DNA of 64,000 nucleotides from UBA6107 sp034430175 (GCA_034430175.1 DAOUFI010000004.1:124001-188000); one strand, 5' to 3'. Positions 30,681 to 39,995 are shown, counted from the stretch's first letter. Made by a program: numbers and translations. Notes: generated by a model not told the origin, from the letters alone.

Positions 30681-32489
30681 TTATCGAATCTTGATCAACT
30701 GGTACGGTACCCATTCTTTCGTGTCGTATAGCAGGGTGTACGTACCGTCGGCCAATTTGGCTTTGATGTCTTGCTTGATGTCCTTGGTCACCGAGTCACC
30801 GGGCACCAGCAGCCAGCACACGGACGGGTCGGCGATGAATTTCTGGTACGAGGGGTAATCGTTGAGATACGAATTGATCCAGTGGCCTTCGAGGCCGGGC
30901 AGGTAATCCATCGGGTAATTGGTGACAACGGTGTTGCAGCCATTGGTGAATTCGAGCGCGTAAAGCTGCTCGTTCAGAGAGGGCGAAAAGATCTGCGATT
31001 GCTTCTTCTCCCACTTGGCGGTGAGCGTCTGATCGTCCAGTTTGATGCCGTAATAGACGATCGGCGCTAGCACGAGAAGGATCAGGAAGGCCGCGCTCAG
31101 ACGTCCAAGTTTGATACGCTCGAGCAGGCGGCAGATCCAGTCGAGGATGACCTGAAGGCCCAGTCCGCAGACCACAGCCACGGTGGGGAAGACGAGCGAC
31201 AGGTTGCGGGTGGAGTAGCTCGCCACGACACCCCAAAGTAGTGAGAAGGGCAGAATGACCAAAATAATCAGCCAGCGCCAACGCCGCGGCAGCAGGGGCA
31301 GGGCTGCCAGTGGAAAGACGAACAGGACAAGATATTTGCCCAAACTCAGCAGCGCCAACCACGGACGTAGCAGCAGATTGTTAGTCTCCTGCACGTCGGC
31401 GGAATGAGCCAGGTATTGGTCCAGGCCAAGGCCCTTGGAGCCTTGCAGTACTTCAATGCCACGTGGCAGGTACCAGGTCAGTTCCACGGCCACAGCGACA
31501 GCCAGCACCGCGAGCAGGAAGCCGACCTGCTTTTTTGACTTCGCCTTGCTATTCAAGAAAGCCAATACGGGAAGCAGCACCAGCACATACAGCCCGACCT
31601 GTTTAAGCAGACCGGCAGCCGTGGCCAGGATCATGCCCAGGATGAAATCCTTTTTATCGGCTAGCACGTCTTCGCTACGGATGTATGGAATGAGAGCTAC
31701 AAATGCCATGAAGGCAACTGGGATGTCGGCGTAGCCCTCGTTGATGTACTCGCCAAGGAAGTGCTTGTAAAGTACGTATGTAAAGGCAACCGCAATGAGA
31801 TAGCCATACTTCTTTTCGGTCACAGCCAATTCGAGGATGGTCAGGACGGTGAGAATGGCGAAGACGGGCATGATCGCCTTGGCAAAGAAGACGATTTTAA
31901 AATTGCCCATAAGCAGGTAGGTGAGCGAGAGGTTGATGGGCAGTAACTGCGGATAGGTCAGGTGGACGCGCGGTATACGATTTTGTGCCCAAGCCTCAGC
32001 CCAGGCGTTCCATGAGACGACAGCGTCCCAAATATTGAAAACGCTGCCGATGTTCTTCCACAGGTGCGCAACGAACCAGTAGGCGATGGTGAGGGCAACC
32101 GTGAGGATTAATGCAATTCCCAGTGTGCGTAAAAATCGCACTACCGCCGACTTTTCATCCGACCGGAACCAGGCGAGCCCGCTCTCCTTCACCTCGTCCG
32201 CAACGGAGCGCAGCCATTCGGCCATGTCGTCCAGGCGGATGTGGAAAATGGAGCGGTACAGCCAGAGCAACGCCAACACTTCCAGGCCGATGACGATCAG
32301 CACGGCCAGGCGGGTGTAGAGATGCAGGTACACCAGCAGGTAGAACAACAAAAAGTTGACCAGCATGCTGGTGGTGACCACCACGCTCAATTGGAAGAAG
32401 AATTTCCCCTTGGGGTGATACAGGGCACGGAAAATGAGGCCCGGGAAGAACAAGATCTGGAAGACCGCCAGCATTCCCAAGAAAAACAT
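30681..32489 (-). CDS. Polytopic membrane protein, GT-C glycosyltransferase-like
   Basis: 602 residues with about 12 membrane helices and a soluble C-terminal stretch of some 90 residues ending VPYQLIKIR. The loop after the early helices (WDAVVSWNAWAEAWAQNRIP) carries an acidic residue in the place typical of GT-C enzymes, which use lipid-linked sugars on the outer face. I cannot name a family. It lies near a GT2, a flippase-like protein and another large membrane protein. A relic of its 3' end lies at 27254. Confidence 0.7.
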   Translation of the reverse strand: MFFLGMLAVFQILFFPGLIFRALYHPKGKFFFQLSVVVTTSMLVNFLLFYLLVYLHLYTRLAVLIVIGLEVLALLWLYRSIFHIRLDDMAEWLRSVADEVKESGLAWFRSDEKSAVVRFLRTLGIALILTVALTIAYWFVAHLWKNIGSVFNIWDAVVSWNAWAEAWAQNRIPRVHLTYPQLLPINLSLTYLLMGNFKIVFFAKAIMPVFAILTVLTILELAVTEKKYGYLIAVAFTYVLYKHFLGEYINEGYADIPVAFMAFVALIPYIRSEDVLADKKDFILGMILATAAGLLKQVGLYVLVLLPVLAFLNSKAKSKKQVGFLLAVLAVAVAVELTWYLPRGIEVLQGSKGLGLDQYLAHSADVQETNNLLLRPWLALLSLGKYLVLFVFPLAALPLLPRRWRWLIILVILPFSLLWGVVASYSTRNLSLVFPTVAVVCGLGLQVILDWICRLLERIKLGRLSAAFLILLVLAPIVYYGIKLDDQTLTAKWEKKQSQIFSPSLNEQLYALEFTNGCNTVVTNYPMDYLPGLEGHWINSYLNDYPSYQKFIADPSVCWLLVPGDSVTKDIKQDIKAKLADGTYTLLYDTKEWVPYQLIKIR

Positions 32490-32602
32490 AAGCTGCTCCT
32501 GTAAAACGATTCACTCGTAAAGTAGGTTGACCTATTCTATCATTTTTCGCGCGCGCCATCCTGTACCTCGATTTGCGATAAAATGAACCTGTCGAGACAG
32601 CC

Positions 32603-33154
32603 ATGAAAAAATCCATCACTTCCATCTGCGTTTTTTGCGGATCATCCGCATCACCGGACCCGGCGTTCACTGACGGAGCGCGGCGCATGGGCGAACTGCT
32701 CGCCGAGCGTGGCATCACGCTGGTCTACGGCGCGGGTAAGTCGGGGATGATGGGCGCGCTTGCGCATGGAGCGCTCGAAAAGTGCGGTGTTGTGATTGGC
32801 GTCACGCATAAGCACGAGGCGGACCACTGGTCATTTCAGGAGGGGCTGGAACGGGTGGAGGTGCTCGAGACGTTGCAGCAGCGCAAGGCGCGCATGATCG
32901 AACTTGCCGACGCCATCGTGGTACTGCCTGGCGGCTTCGGCACCCTGGACGAGTTCTCGGAGATGCTGGCCTGGCGCCAGATCGGATTACATGATAAACC
33001 CATCGCTCTGCTCAACATCAAAGGTTACTTCGACGGTCTGCTCACCTGGGTTCAGCGGGCAGCGCAAGAGCAGTACATCCGTCCCGGCGACATGCAGCTG
33101 TTCTTCGTGGAAGAGGACCCCGAACGTCTGTTGAACAGGCTCAGGCAAAAATAA
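32603..33154 (+). CDS. LOG-family protein (nucleoside 5'-monophosphate phosphoribohydrolase-like)
   Basis: 183 residues. VCVFCGSS-type N-terminus (SICVFCGSSASPDPAF) and the family signature PGGFGTLDEFSE at about 105-116, with KARMIELADA before it. LOG proteins cleave nucleoside monophosphates, releasing the base from ribose 5-phosphate; in plants and some bacteria this activates cytokinins. The length is normal. It is the only plus-strand gene in this section and is divergent from the membrane protein gene. I see no strong ribosome site at the ATG. Confidence 0.9.
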   Translation: MKKSITSICVFCGSSASPDPAFTDGARRMGELLAERGITLVYGAGKSGMMGALAHGALEKCGVVIGVTHKHEADHWSFQEGLERVEVLETLQQRKARMIELADAIVVLPGGFGTLDEFSEMLAWRQIGLHDKPIALLNIKGYFDGLLTWVQRAAQEQYIRPGDMQLFFVEEDPERLLNRLRQK

Positions 33155-33180
33155 AGACCGGACACTGCATCCGGTCTCTT
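33155..33180. terminator. Terminator hairpin between convergent genes
   Basis: AGACCGGA (33155-33162) and TCCGGTCT (33170-33177) form a perfect 8-bp stem right after the LOG-type stop. It can serve the convergent methyltransferase gene as well. Confidence 0.75.
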
Positions 33181-33186
33181 AATCTA

Positions 33187-33855
33187 TTATTCTTTGACGC
33201 ATTCATAAACTTCGTAGAAAGTGAGTATGGGGAAAATGGTGGCTACCTTGCGCGGTCGGAAGACCTTATTTGCCGCGTCGAGGATGGTGTAGATGTTACG
33301 CACGTGATACTCGCCCGAAAAGCCAGCCAGCTTGCGTCCGATCTTGTAGAGAAAGTTCTCGGTAGGGCCCGAGATCAGGAGGCGGCCACCGGGTTCGAGC
33401 AGGTCGTGGAAGAGGCGCAGCATGCCTTCGAGGTCGTCGACGTGCTCGAGCACCTCTGTGGCCAGGATGAGGTCGAAGCTGCCATTTTTACCGGCGAGCA
33501 CCTTGAGGTCCGAGGCGTAAGAGATGTTTTTCCAACCCAGTTTATCGCCGATGGGTTTAAGCTCGTCGATCATCAGATCGAAAGCCAGAGTGTGATCGGA
33601 GTGCTGCAGCAGGTACTCGGTGAAGACGCCGTAGCCACAACCGAAATCCAATGTGTTCTTCATGTGCTCGCGCTTGGCGATGGCGGCTAGGATCACGCGC
33701 ACCCGTGTCCAGGTGAGCCAGCGCATTAGCGGGTTGGCGATGGTGTAGGAGGGCAATCCCTGCTCGTCACAGTGGCCCGGCTCATTGGCGGCCAGGATCT
33801 CTTTGAAGCGTAGGATGGTCTTGCGGCGGTGATCACGGAATTCAGCGTTTTTCAT
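33187..33855 (-). CDS. Class I SAM-dependent methyltransferase
   Basis: 222 residues from the ATG at 33855, preceded by GGAGAG. An ATG at 33870, overlapping the previous stop as ATGA, would add five residues and is also possible. LDFGCGYGVFTEYLL is motif I of the Rossmann methyltransferases; DLILATEVLEHVDDLEGML is the motif IV region. The substrate is unknown; the neighbours suggest a lipid-linked or surface glycan intermediate. Confidence 0.85.
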   Translation of the reverse strand: MKNAEFRDHRRKTILRFKEILAANEPGHCDEQGLPSYTIANPLMRWLTWTRVRVILAAIAKREHMKNTLDFGCGYGVFTEYLLQHSDHTLAFDLMIDELKPIGDKLGWKNISYASDLKVLAGKNGSFDLILATEVLEHVDDLEGMLRLFHDLLEPGGRLLISGPTENFLYKIGRKLAGFSGEYHVRNIYTILDAANKVFRPRKVATIFPILTFYEVYECVKE

Positions 33856-33866
33856 GTTCTCTCCGA

Positions 33867-34802
33867 TCATTTGTCTTCAGAGACGGGAGTCTCCGCAGCG
33901 AGTTTCTTTTTAGGGGTCAGGGTCAGGGCGACGCCGGCCAGCAGGAATTCGACGAGGGTGTAGAGCAGGCGGTGGACGATGGTGTAGATGCCGATCTCGC
34001 TGCTACTGAACATGAGCGAGAAGAGCAGCACGGCTACGGCTTCGCGCACGCCGAGTCCACCCGGAGCGATGACAATGACGTACCCGGCCAGGAAACTCAG
34101 TCCGAAGGCGCCGATGGTGAAAAAGAGGTCATTGAGCGTGCCGGTTTGGCTGAACAGGCAGAAGAAGCTGATACCGTACAAAATCCACAGTACGGACTGC
34201 GAGGCAAAGATATAAAACGTGCGACCGAGTGGGAGGGCTGCGCCTTTTCCGCGTATCACGAGTTCGGAGACAGCCACAGTGATAAGCCATAACAGCAGGG
34301 CGGCCGCGCCAAGGACTGGGTACAGACGCGCATCCATTGAGAAACCGTATTTCGCCAGCAGTTCGATGGGCCGGCTGAGCAGCAAAAAAGCCAGACTGAC
34401 GAAGAAGGACCCAGCTACCAACCAAACATTCTCGACGATGAATGCCTTACCCATGTTCTTGTAGGTGATGTTGGCTTCTTTGTAGGCTTCGAAACGGGCG
34501 AAGAACTGCCAGACCCCTCCGGGGATGTACTTACCGAGCTGCGAGATGGATACAAAGGAGAATGCGTTCTTGAAGTTGGGCTTCCAGCCCACCAGCACCA
34601 GGGACTGCTGCACCAGTTCTACGTTCTGTACGCGCACCACAATGATCAGCAAGGCGCAAAGCAGCAGTTTGACCGCGTTGATGCTCGAAAGGTATTGGAT
34701 TGCCGTCGAGTAATTCTTGACAACGTAGTAGATGCCCCCCGCCACAACGGCCACGCCCCAGATCGCCTTAAGGATGTTGAGGACACGGCTTTTCTTATCC
34801 AA
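33867..34802 (-). CDS. Lysylphosphatidylglycerol synthase TM-region/flippase-like membrane protein
   Basis: 311 residues, about eight membrane helices. The PGGVWQFFARFEA segment and APGGLGVREAVAVLLF match the UPF0104/LPG_synthase_TM family (AglD-like), often found next to glycosyltransferases. It lacks a soluble aminoacyl-transfer domain. It may move or present lipid-linked sugars. It overlaps the GT2 gene by 8 bases, which indicates one operon with GT2 and methyltransferase. Confidence 0.85.
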   Translation of the reverse strand: MDKKSRVLNILKAIWGVAVVAGGIYYVVKNYSTAIQYLSSINAVKLLLCALLIIVVRVQNVELVQQSLVLVGWKPNFKNAFSFVSISQLGKYIPGGVWQFFARFEAYKEANITYKNMGKAFIVENVWLVAGSFFVSLAFLLLSRPIELLAKYGFSMDARLYPVLGAAALLLWLITVAVSELVIRGKGAALPLGRTFYIFASQSVLWILYGISFFCLFSQTGTLNDLFFTIGAFGLSFLAGYVIVIAPGGLGVREAVAVLLFSLMFSSSEIGIYTIVHRLLYTLVEFLLAGVALTLTPKKKLAAETPVSEDK

Positions 34803-35766
34803 GTTTCTTGCCCTTGCCCTGGAGGGTTTTCTTCTGCAGGTAAAGCTGCTTTTCGGCGGTGGTGCGGATGCCCACCAGGATGTCGGCCAGGAATCCGACG
34901 ATAAGCAACAAGATGGCTAGCGAGACGAGATAAATGCCAGTCAAGCCGACGAATTTGTACGGAGTGAAAGTTTGGGTCAGAATATAGTGTACCAGTAAAA
35001 AGATCAGAGCAGCCACCCCGACCAGTCCGGGCAGTGCCGCCAGCAGGCTGAAGAAGTAAAAAGGTTTGTAATCTTTGAACGACTTGAAGATGATGCGCAG
35101 GGCGCGGCTGGTATAGCTGAACAGGTTGCTAGCTACCTTCGATTTGCGCTCGGGGTAATACTTCACCGGGATGGGCACTGAGACCAAGCGCAGCCCTTTA
35201 TAAGCCAGGTCGATGATGGTCTCGTGGGTGTAGGTGTACTTGCCCGAGAGGTTGAGGTTGAGGATGGCTTCGCGTCCGATGGCGCGGAAACCGCTGGAAC
35301 AGTCGCCCAATTTCGTCCCGGCCAGCGAATTAACCAGGGCGTTCATGCGCTGGTTGCCCCAGAATTTGATTGCTGGCATATTTTCCGGACGCGGCGCCTT
35401 GCCGGTGGCGGTGGTAAAGCGGTCGGCAGTGACGAAATCGGCACGATTCTCGATGATGGGCTGGATGAGCTTGACGATGTCGGCGGGGTCGTACTGCAAG
35501 TCGGCGTCGATGTTGACCATGATGTCGGCGTCGTTCTCTACGGCATAAGCCAGACCGTCCTGGAAGGAGCGGCCCAGTCCCTTGTTAGTGCCGTGCAGGA
35601 TCAACTGCGCACCGGCCTCGCGCGCAAGCTGAGCGGTGCGGTCGATGGACCCGTCGTCGATGACCACGGGGGTAAGATCGACGCCCTTAATCTTGGGCAT
35701 GCGCCGTACCACCTCAGCGATGGTCCTCTCTTCGTTATAAGCCGGGATAATCACGATCAATTTCAT
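34795..35766 (-). CDS. Family 2 glycosyltransferase, polyprenyl-phosphate sugar transferase type
   Basis: 323 residues. IIPAYNEERTIAEVVRR and VIDDGSIDRT are the GT-A nucleotide-binding motifs; VNIDADLQYDP carries the metal-binding DxD. The C-terminal part (about 230-310) has two membrane helices, as in DPMS/GtrB-like enzymes that load a sugar onto a polyprenyl phosphate. The product would feed the GT-C-like membrane proteins nearby. Confidence 0.9.
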   Translation of the reverse strand: MKLIVIIPAYNEERTIAEVVRRMPKIKGVDLTPVVIDDGSIDRTAQLAREAGAQLILHGTNKGLGRSFQDGLAYAVENDADIMVNIDADLQYDPADIVKLIQPIIENRADFVTADRFTTATGKAPRPENMPAIKFWGNQRMNALVNSLAGTKLGDCSSGFRAIGREAILNLNLSGKYTYTHETIIDLAYKGLRLVSVPIPVKYYPERKSKVASNLFSYTSRALRIIFKSFKDYKPFYFFSLLAALPGLVGVAALIFLLVHYILTQTFTPYKFVGLTGIYLVSLAILLLIVGFLADILVGIRTTAEKQLYLQKKTLQGKGKKLG

Positions 35767-35820
35767 GGGTTGCTCCAGGGTTCAACTCTTAATTATAGTC
35801 CAATGCCCAGCGCTTGCGTT

Positions 35821-37740
35821 TCATTCGGGAATTTGAACCAGCGCGTAGGTGTCGTTGCTGTAAACGGGTTCCAGACCCTGCAGGGCCTTCTTCTTGAAGT
35901 TGCCCAACTGGACAATGAGGTAGTCAGCGTGGACGTCCCTGGCCAGGTCGATGTAAGCCTGCAAACGGGTGGCTTCGTCGGCGTGCTCTAGCGCGTTCCA
36001 GGGTTTCATGGCTATGGAGATCGCCTGCTGCTGTGCCGGGTCGTCGTTCAAGCGGGTCACGTCCTGCTTGGAGTAGCCCATGGGACGCAGCGCTTGGTAG
36101 CGGATGGCGTTGCTGAAGGTCACGTTGAGCGGTGGCACGGTGAGCACGGTGTCAGTTGGAGTGGTGTACTTATCGAGGGCAGCCAAGATGTCGACTGCGT
36201 CCTTCTCGGTGTCAGTGGGGCAGACAAGATGTCCGCTGGTCAGGCAGGCGACTTCGCGACCAACGTAGGGGTCCTGCTGGTTGGTGGTGATGGTCAGCCC
36301 CAGGCAGGCAGCGATGAGCAGCACGGCGGCACCGGCGGAGAGGGCAGGGAAGCGCAAATGGACCTTGCACTCGCCATCAAAGAAAGCGAGGAATACGAAA
36401 AGCAGCAGTAGTGGCGGCAGGTAGCGCAGTCCGCGCACCAGCATCATCTGCACCGAGACCATGTGCAGCCAGGGGTCCAGCAGGCGTTCGGTGTAGGGTC
36501 CAACGATTGAGACGAGGGCAACGCCGAGGATCCAGACCGTTACTGTCCGCGCGGCTGAGGAAAGCAGGTTTTTGCGTGTGAGCAGTGATGCCACAAGTGC
36601 GATCAGCGCCAAAGGCAGGATACCGCTACGGGAGAGAGTAACAACCAGGTCACCGGCGATCTGGAGGACGTTGAAATGATTGGTGCCATAGACCGACATC
36701 AGGATAGCCAACGAGTCTGCGTAAGGGAGCGGAACGGTGGCTGCCGAGGAGAACGAGATAGCGTAAACGGCCGCGAAGGGCGCAGCCGCTGCGGCGAAGA
36801 TGAGCGCGCTAAGAGCGGTTTGTCCGAGGCGTTTACCAAAGGGCGCGGGAGAAAGAACAAGATAGACCAGTGTGAGCACGGCAAAGGTGATACCGGCGCT
36901 GATGGAATGCACGTAAACCAACAGCCCCAGAATAAGGCTGAGCAGGTACCAGCGTTTGGGGCGAGCGATCCAGGCCACGGACCAGTAGATGAGCCAGGGG
37001 AACGCGATCTCGAAGAGGTTGCGCGGCAGGGCGTCACCGATGAGGCCCCAGTTATCCCAGGCGCCGGTGAGGACGATGGGGAAGGTGCCAATGGCCAGCA
37101 GCAGCGCCAGTCCCCGCGAGCGCAGCAAGCGCTTGCCAACCAGGTAGAATCCGAGTAGCTTGAAGAAGATGGCCAGGGGCAGCAAAACCAGGAAGGCACC
37201 GCCGTAGCTGCCGGTGAGTCGCCCCAGCCCGCGGATGAGCGGGATGTGAAGAGCGAAGTACGATGAAATATGTGCCTGATTGGAGAGGAAGTAGTCCGCA
37301 GTAAACTGGCCTGGATTATCCAGGGCAGCGGCGTAAGATGAGATGTACGAGGCGTCGCTGCCGACGTAGATGAAAGGGCTGACCCCATTCCAGCGACCCA
37401 ATGTGTAGAGGACGGCGAAGAGGGCGAAGGCGATGATGATGAGCGCATCGGCGGTGCGGGGGCGTTTAGCGCGGCGGAGCCAGTCCGCGGTTTGGGTGAG
37501 CGCCTGCTCGAGCCATCGTATGGGACGCAGCCAGTCAAGGTGGGGGAGTTTGGGCAGTGGAAAGCGGGTGAACGCCAGCAGTGCGCCGATCCCGGCAAGG
37601 AACAGACAGGCGAAGGAGACCATCAGCTGGGCAGCGCCGAAGTGGAAGGCCTGTCCCTTGAAAAGGTCGCGCAAGTTGGTGATGGTGCAAATGGTCAGCG
37701 CTGTGGCGATGATGATTGCTCCAGATTTTCGTCTGTTCAA
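35821..37740 (-). CDS. Large polytopic membrane protein, possible GT-C enzyme
   Basis: 639 residues with about 13-14 membrane helices and a soluble C-terminal domain of about 130 residues (ACLTSGHLVCPTDTEKDAV to VQIPE). The loop YVGSDASYISSYAAAL after an early helix has an acidic residue in a GT-C-like position. No family recognised. It is the first gene of the minus-strand glycan cluster. Confidence 0.7.
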   Translation of the reverse strand: MNRRKSGAIIIATALTICTITNLRDLFKGQAFHFGAAQLMVSFACLFLAGIGALLAFTRFPLPKLPHLDWLRPIRWLEQALTQTADWLRRAKRPRTADALIIIAFALFAVLYTLGRWNGVSPFIYVGSDASYISSYAAALDNPGQFTADYFLSNQAHISSYFALHIPLIRGLGRLTGSYGGAFLVLLPLAIFFKLLGFYLVGKRLLRSRGLALLLAIGTFPIVLTGAWDNWGLIGDALPRNLFEIAFPWLIYWSVAWIARPKRWYLLSLILGLLVYVHSISAGITFAVLTLVYLVLSPAPFGKRLGQTALSALIFAAAAAPFAAVYAISFSSAATVPLPYADSLAILMSVYGTNHFNVLQIAGDLVVTLSRSGILPLALIALVASLLTRKNLLSSAARTVTVWILGVALVSIVGPYTERLLDPWLHMVSVQMMLVRGLRYLPPLLLLFVFLAFFDGECKVHLRFPALSAGAAVLLIAACLGLTITTNQQDPYVGREVACLTSGHLVCPTDTEKDAVDILAALDKYTTPTDTVLTVPPLNVTFSNAIRYQALRPMGYSKQDVTRLNDDPAQQQAISIAMKPWNALEHADEATRLQAYIDLARDVHADYLIVQLGNFKKKALQGLEPVYSNDTYALVQIPE

Positions 37741-37870
37741 GTTCCCGCTCCTGGTGGTAGATGTTGGACGGGAAAATTATACCTTATCCGGGGGGTTCGA
37801 TTGGGGGGTGAGAGTGATACACGAAAAGGAAGATAATTCATTCTCACACAGAGAACGCAGAGGAATAATT

Positions 37871-37969
37871 ATGTACACATCATTACCTCGAACAAGGATT
37901 TATGCGACGACCGATGTGAATATTTACGGCAATTTGCCCAACTTGCTTACTGACGAAGAATTCAAGTAA
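37871..37969 (+). CDS. Possible 32-residue small protein
   Basis: An ATG with AGAGGA 9 bases upstream opens a frame reading MYTSLPRTRIYATTD and ending LTDEEFK. It lies in the gap between two minus-strand genes. Composition is ordinary and no membrane segment is present. It may be a chance ORF. Confidence 0.3.
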   Translation: MYTSLPRTRIYATTDVNIYGNLPNLLTDEEFK

Positions 37970-37976
37970 ATTGCGC

Positions 37977-39341
37977 TTACTTCAATATCATCACCCGCGC
38001 CCAGCGGGGCGGAACCTCAACCTCGAGCTTTTTTCCGTTGACCGCGAACTCCTGATCTCCATTGAGTAGATCCCTGGCACGTGTCGCCGCGAAGGGCAGG
38101 TCAATGATGACCTGAGCCGCTTCCGCTGACGCATTGAGGGCGACAACGACACGTTCCTCTTGATATTCGCGCAAAAAGGCAAATTGCTGGTGCGCCACGA
38201 ATAATTGCGCATAGCCACCATGTCTTAACGCCTGACTCGATTGGCGAAGATCAGCCAGACGGCGGATCACCGTGGGCAGCTCCGGCTGCGGTGCGGACTG
38301 CGCCAGCGCGTCGAGCTCCAGGCAGGGACGGAGAGCTGAGTCGTCCGTGCGAGTGCGTTTGCCCTGCAGACCCCATTCGCTGCCGTAATAGACAGAGGGC
38401 ACACCGGGCATGGTGAAGAGCAGGCAGTAGAGCGGGTAGAGGAGGGCGGGGTCTCCCAGGCTGCTGGCCACGCGATCAACGTCGTGGTTGTCGGCAAAGT
38501 TGTAGAGCGGCAGGTCCCTGTACAGGCCATCCGCGCCGAACTGGCGGTTGAGCGACCAGGCGATCTCGAAATAGTTCTTGTCGACCAGACTGGACCACAA
38601 CCCCTTGTAACACTCATAGTTGGTCACCGAATGAAGCATATCCGGGTTGGCCATACGCCGGTAATCTCCGGCTACGATCTCGCCCATCAACCAGAAATCC
38701 GGCTTGAGCGTGGTGGTGAAGCGGCGCAGCTCCTTGATGAAATCGGCGTCCAGGCAGTCGGCGGCATCCAGGCGCAGACCGTCCACGCCAAACTCGTCCA
38801 CCCAGCCGCGTACGGCGTTGAACAGGTGCTTGCGTACCGCGGGGTTGCCGAGGTTAAGCTTGACCAGGTCGTAGTTCCCGTTCCAACCCTGATAGGAGAA
38901 GGGGTCCCCATATGGGCTGTGGCTATCGAAGCGCAGACCGTCGAACCAGCCGCAGTACTGCGACTCGGAGCCGTGCTGTTGCACGTCGCGGAAGGCGAAA
39001 AAGTCGCGACCGACATGGTTGAAAACGGCATCGAAAATCACATGGATACCATTTTCGTGCAGAGTCCAGGTCAGGTCGGCCAGTCCACGGTTGCTGCCCA
39101 GCCGGCGGTCGACTTGGGTGTAATCGGCGGTGTCATAGCCGTGATAGGTCGATTCGAAGAGCGGACCGATATAGAGGGCGTTCACTCCCAGATCGCGCAG
39201 GTGAGGGATCCACGCGCTGACCTTCTCGAGGCGTTCCACAGGCGCGGATTGGAAGTCGTTGCGCTGCAGAGCTCCGCAAAAGCCGAGGGGGTAGATGTGG
39301 TAGAAGATGGCATTTTGCCACCAGGGGATAGAAGTTATCAT
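37977..39341 (-). CDS. Glycoside hydrolase family 13 (alpha-amylase family)
   Basis: 454 residues without signal peptide, hence cytoplasmic. The GH13 regions are in order: DAVFNHV (104-110), GLRLDAAD with nucleophile Asp192, GEI with acid/base Glu221, and NHD with Asp287. The C-terminal beta domain ends VPPRWARVMILK. The short form resembles neopullulanase/cyclomaltodextrinase-like or maltogenic enzymes; specificity is open. GGAGAA precedes the ATG. The operator GTACC-N4-GGTAC lies 20 bases upstream, matching the one in front of the TetR gene. Confidence 0.9.
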   Translation of the reverse strand: MITSIPWWQNAIFYHIYPLGFCGALQRNDFQSAPVERLEKVSAWIPHLRDLGVNALYIGPLFESTYHGYDTADYTQVDRRLGSNRGLADLTWTLHENGIHVIFDAVFNHVGRDFFAFRDVQQHGSESQYCGWFDGLRFDSHSPYGDPFSYQGWNGNYDLVKLNLGNPAVRKHLFNAVRGWVDEFGVDGLRLDAADCLDADFIKELRRFTTTLKPDFWLMGEIVAGDYRRMANPDMLHSVTNYECYKGLWSSLVDKNYFEIAWSLNRQFGADGLYRDLPLYNFADNHDVDRVASSLGDPALLYPLYCLLFTMPGVPSVYYGSEWGLQGKRTRTDDSALRPCLELDALAQSAPQPELPTVIRRLADLRQSSQALRHGGYAQLFVAHQQFAFLREYQEERVVVALNASAEAAQVIIDLPFAATRARDLLNGDQEFAVNGKKLEVEVPPRWARVMILK

Positions 39342-39360
39342 TCGTTATTCTCCAAAGTAC

Positions 39361-39383
39361 GTACCGGTAGGTACAGTATTATA
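39361..39383 (-). promoter_or_regulatory. TetR-type operator and -10 box of the GH13 gene
   Basis: GTACC-GGTA-GGTAC (39361-39374) is palindromic and lies just after TATAAT on the reverse strand (39383-39378). The same arms occur at 39970-39983 in front of the TetR gene. No good -35 box is visible. Confidence 0.7.
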
Positions 39384-39392
39384 ATAAAAAAA

Positions 39393-39959
39393 TTACGAGA
39401 AGATACCATGCATGAATTGGTGCACCGCTGAATGAGCCAGATCATCATCCAGGTTGACCATGCCATTAAGCCCAAGTGAGGCATAGGTGTTGACCATGCC
39501 GAGGAAGGTGGCAGCGTAAGCGCGCTGGCGTCCTTTCATGTTTCCGTGGTCCTGCGCGGCGCGCAAGAAAAAGGTCTCCATCACTTCCTGCTGGCGCGCA
39601 TGGATGTCGGCAACCACGTTGAATGAATCGCTGCCGCTTGGGGTGAACCACATCATCAATTGCATGCGGTAGAGCAGGGGATTCTCGCGGGCGAAGTCGA
39701 AATAGGTGTTGGCGATCTTTTGCAGGGTACTGATCACATCGCGGTGGTATTCCGCCGCCGAGTCGAGTTGCTCGAACAGCGGCACGAAGCCTTCATTGAG
39801 CAGGGTACGTAGCAGGCCTTCCTTGCTGCCGAAGTAGTGATACAGCGTGGGTTTCTTGATGCCTGCGGCGTCTGCGATCTCCTGTACACCGACGGCATCG
39901 TAGCCGCGCTCTGAGAAGAGGCGGACGGAGCAGTCGAGAATCTTGGCACGGTTGTCCAT
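39393..39959 (-). CDS. TetR/AcrR-family transcriptional repressor
   Basis: 188 residues from the ATG at 39959; an upstream reading to 39995 runs through promoter and operator and is rejected. The N-terminal helix-turn-helix is clear (ILDCSVRLFSERGYDAVGVQEIADAAGIKKPTLYHYFGSKEGLL, about residues 6-49). The ligand domain is generic. It lies 51 bases before the GH13 gene on the same strand and probably controls both itself and that gene. Confidence 0.92.
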   Translation of the reverse strand: MDNRAKILDCSVRLFSERGYDAVGVQEIADAAGIKKPTLYHYFGSKEGLLRTLLNEGFVPLFEQLDSAAEYHRDVISTLQKIANTYFDFARENPLLYRMQLMMWFTPSGSDSFNVVADIHARQQEVMETFFLRAAQDHGNMKGRQRAYAATFLGMVNTYASLGLNGMVNLDDDLAHSAVHQFMHGIFS

Positions 39960-39966
39960 GAGCGTT

Positions 39967-39995
39967 AGTGTACCACTCGGTACACAAACTGTCAA
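39967..39995 (-). promoter_or_regulatory. Promoter of the TetR gene with overlapping operator
   Basis: On the reverse strand TTGACA (39995-39990) and TACACT (39972-39967) are 17 bases apart. The palindrome TGTACC-ACTC-GGTACA (39969-39984) overlaps the -10 box, which suits autorepression. Confidence 0.8.
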
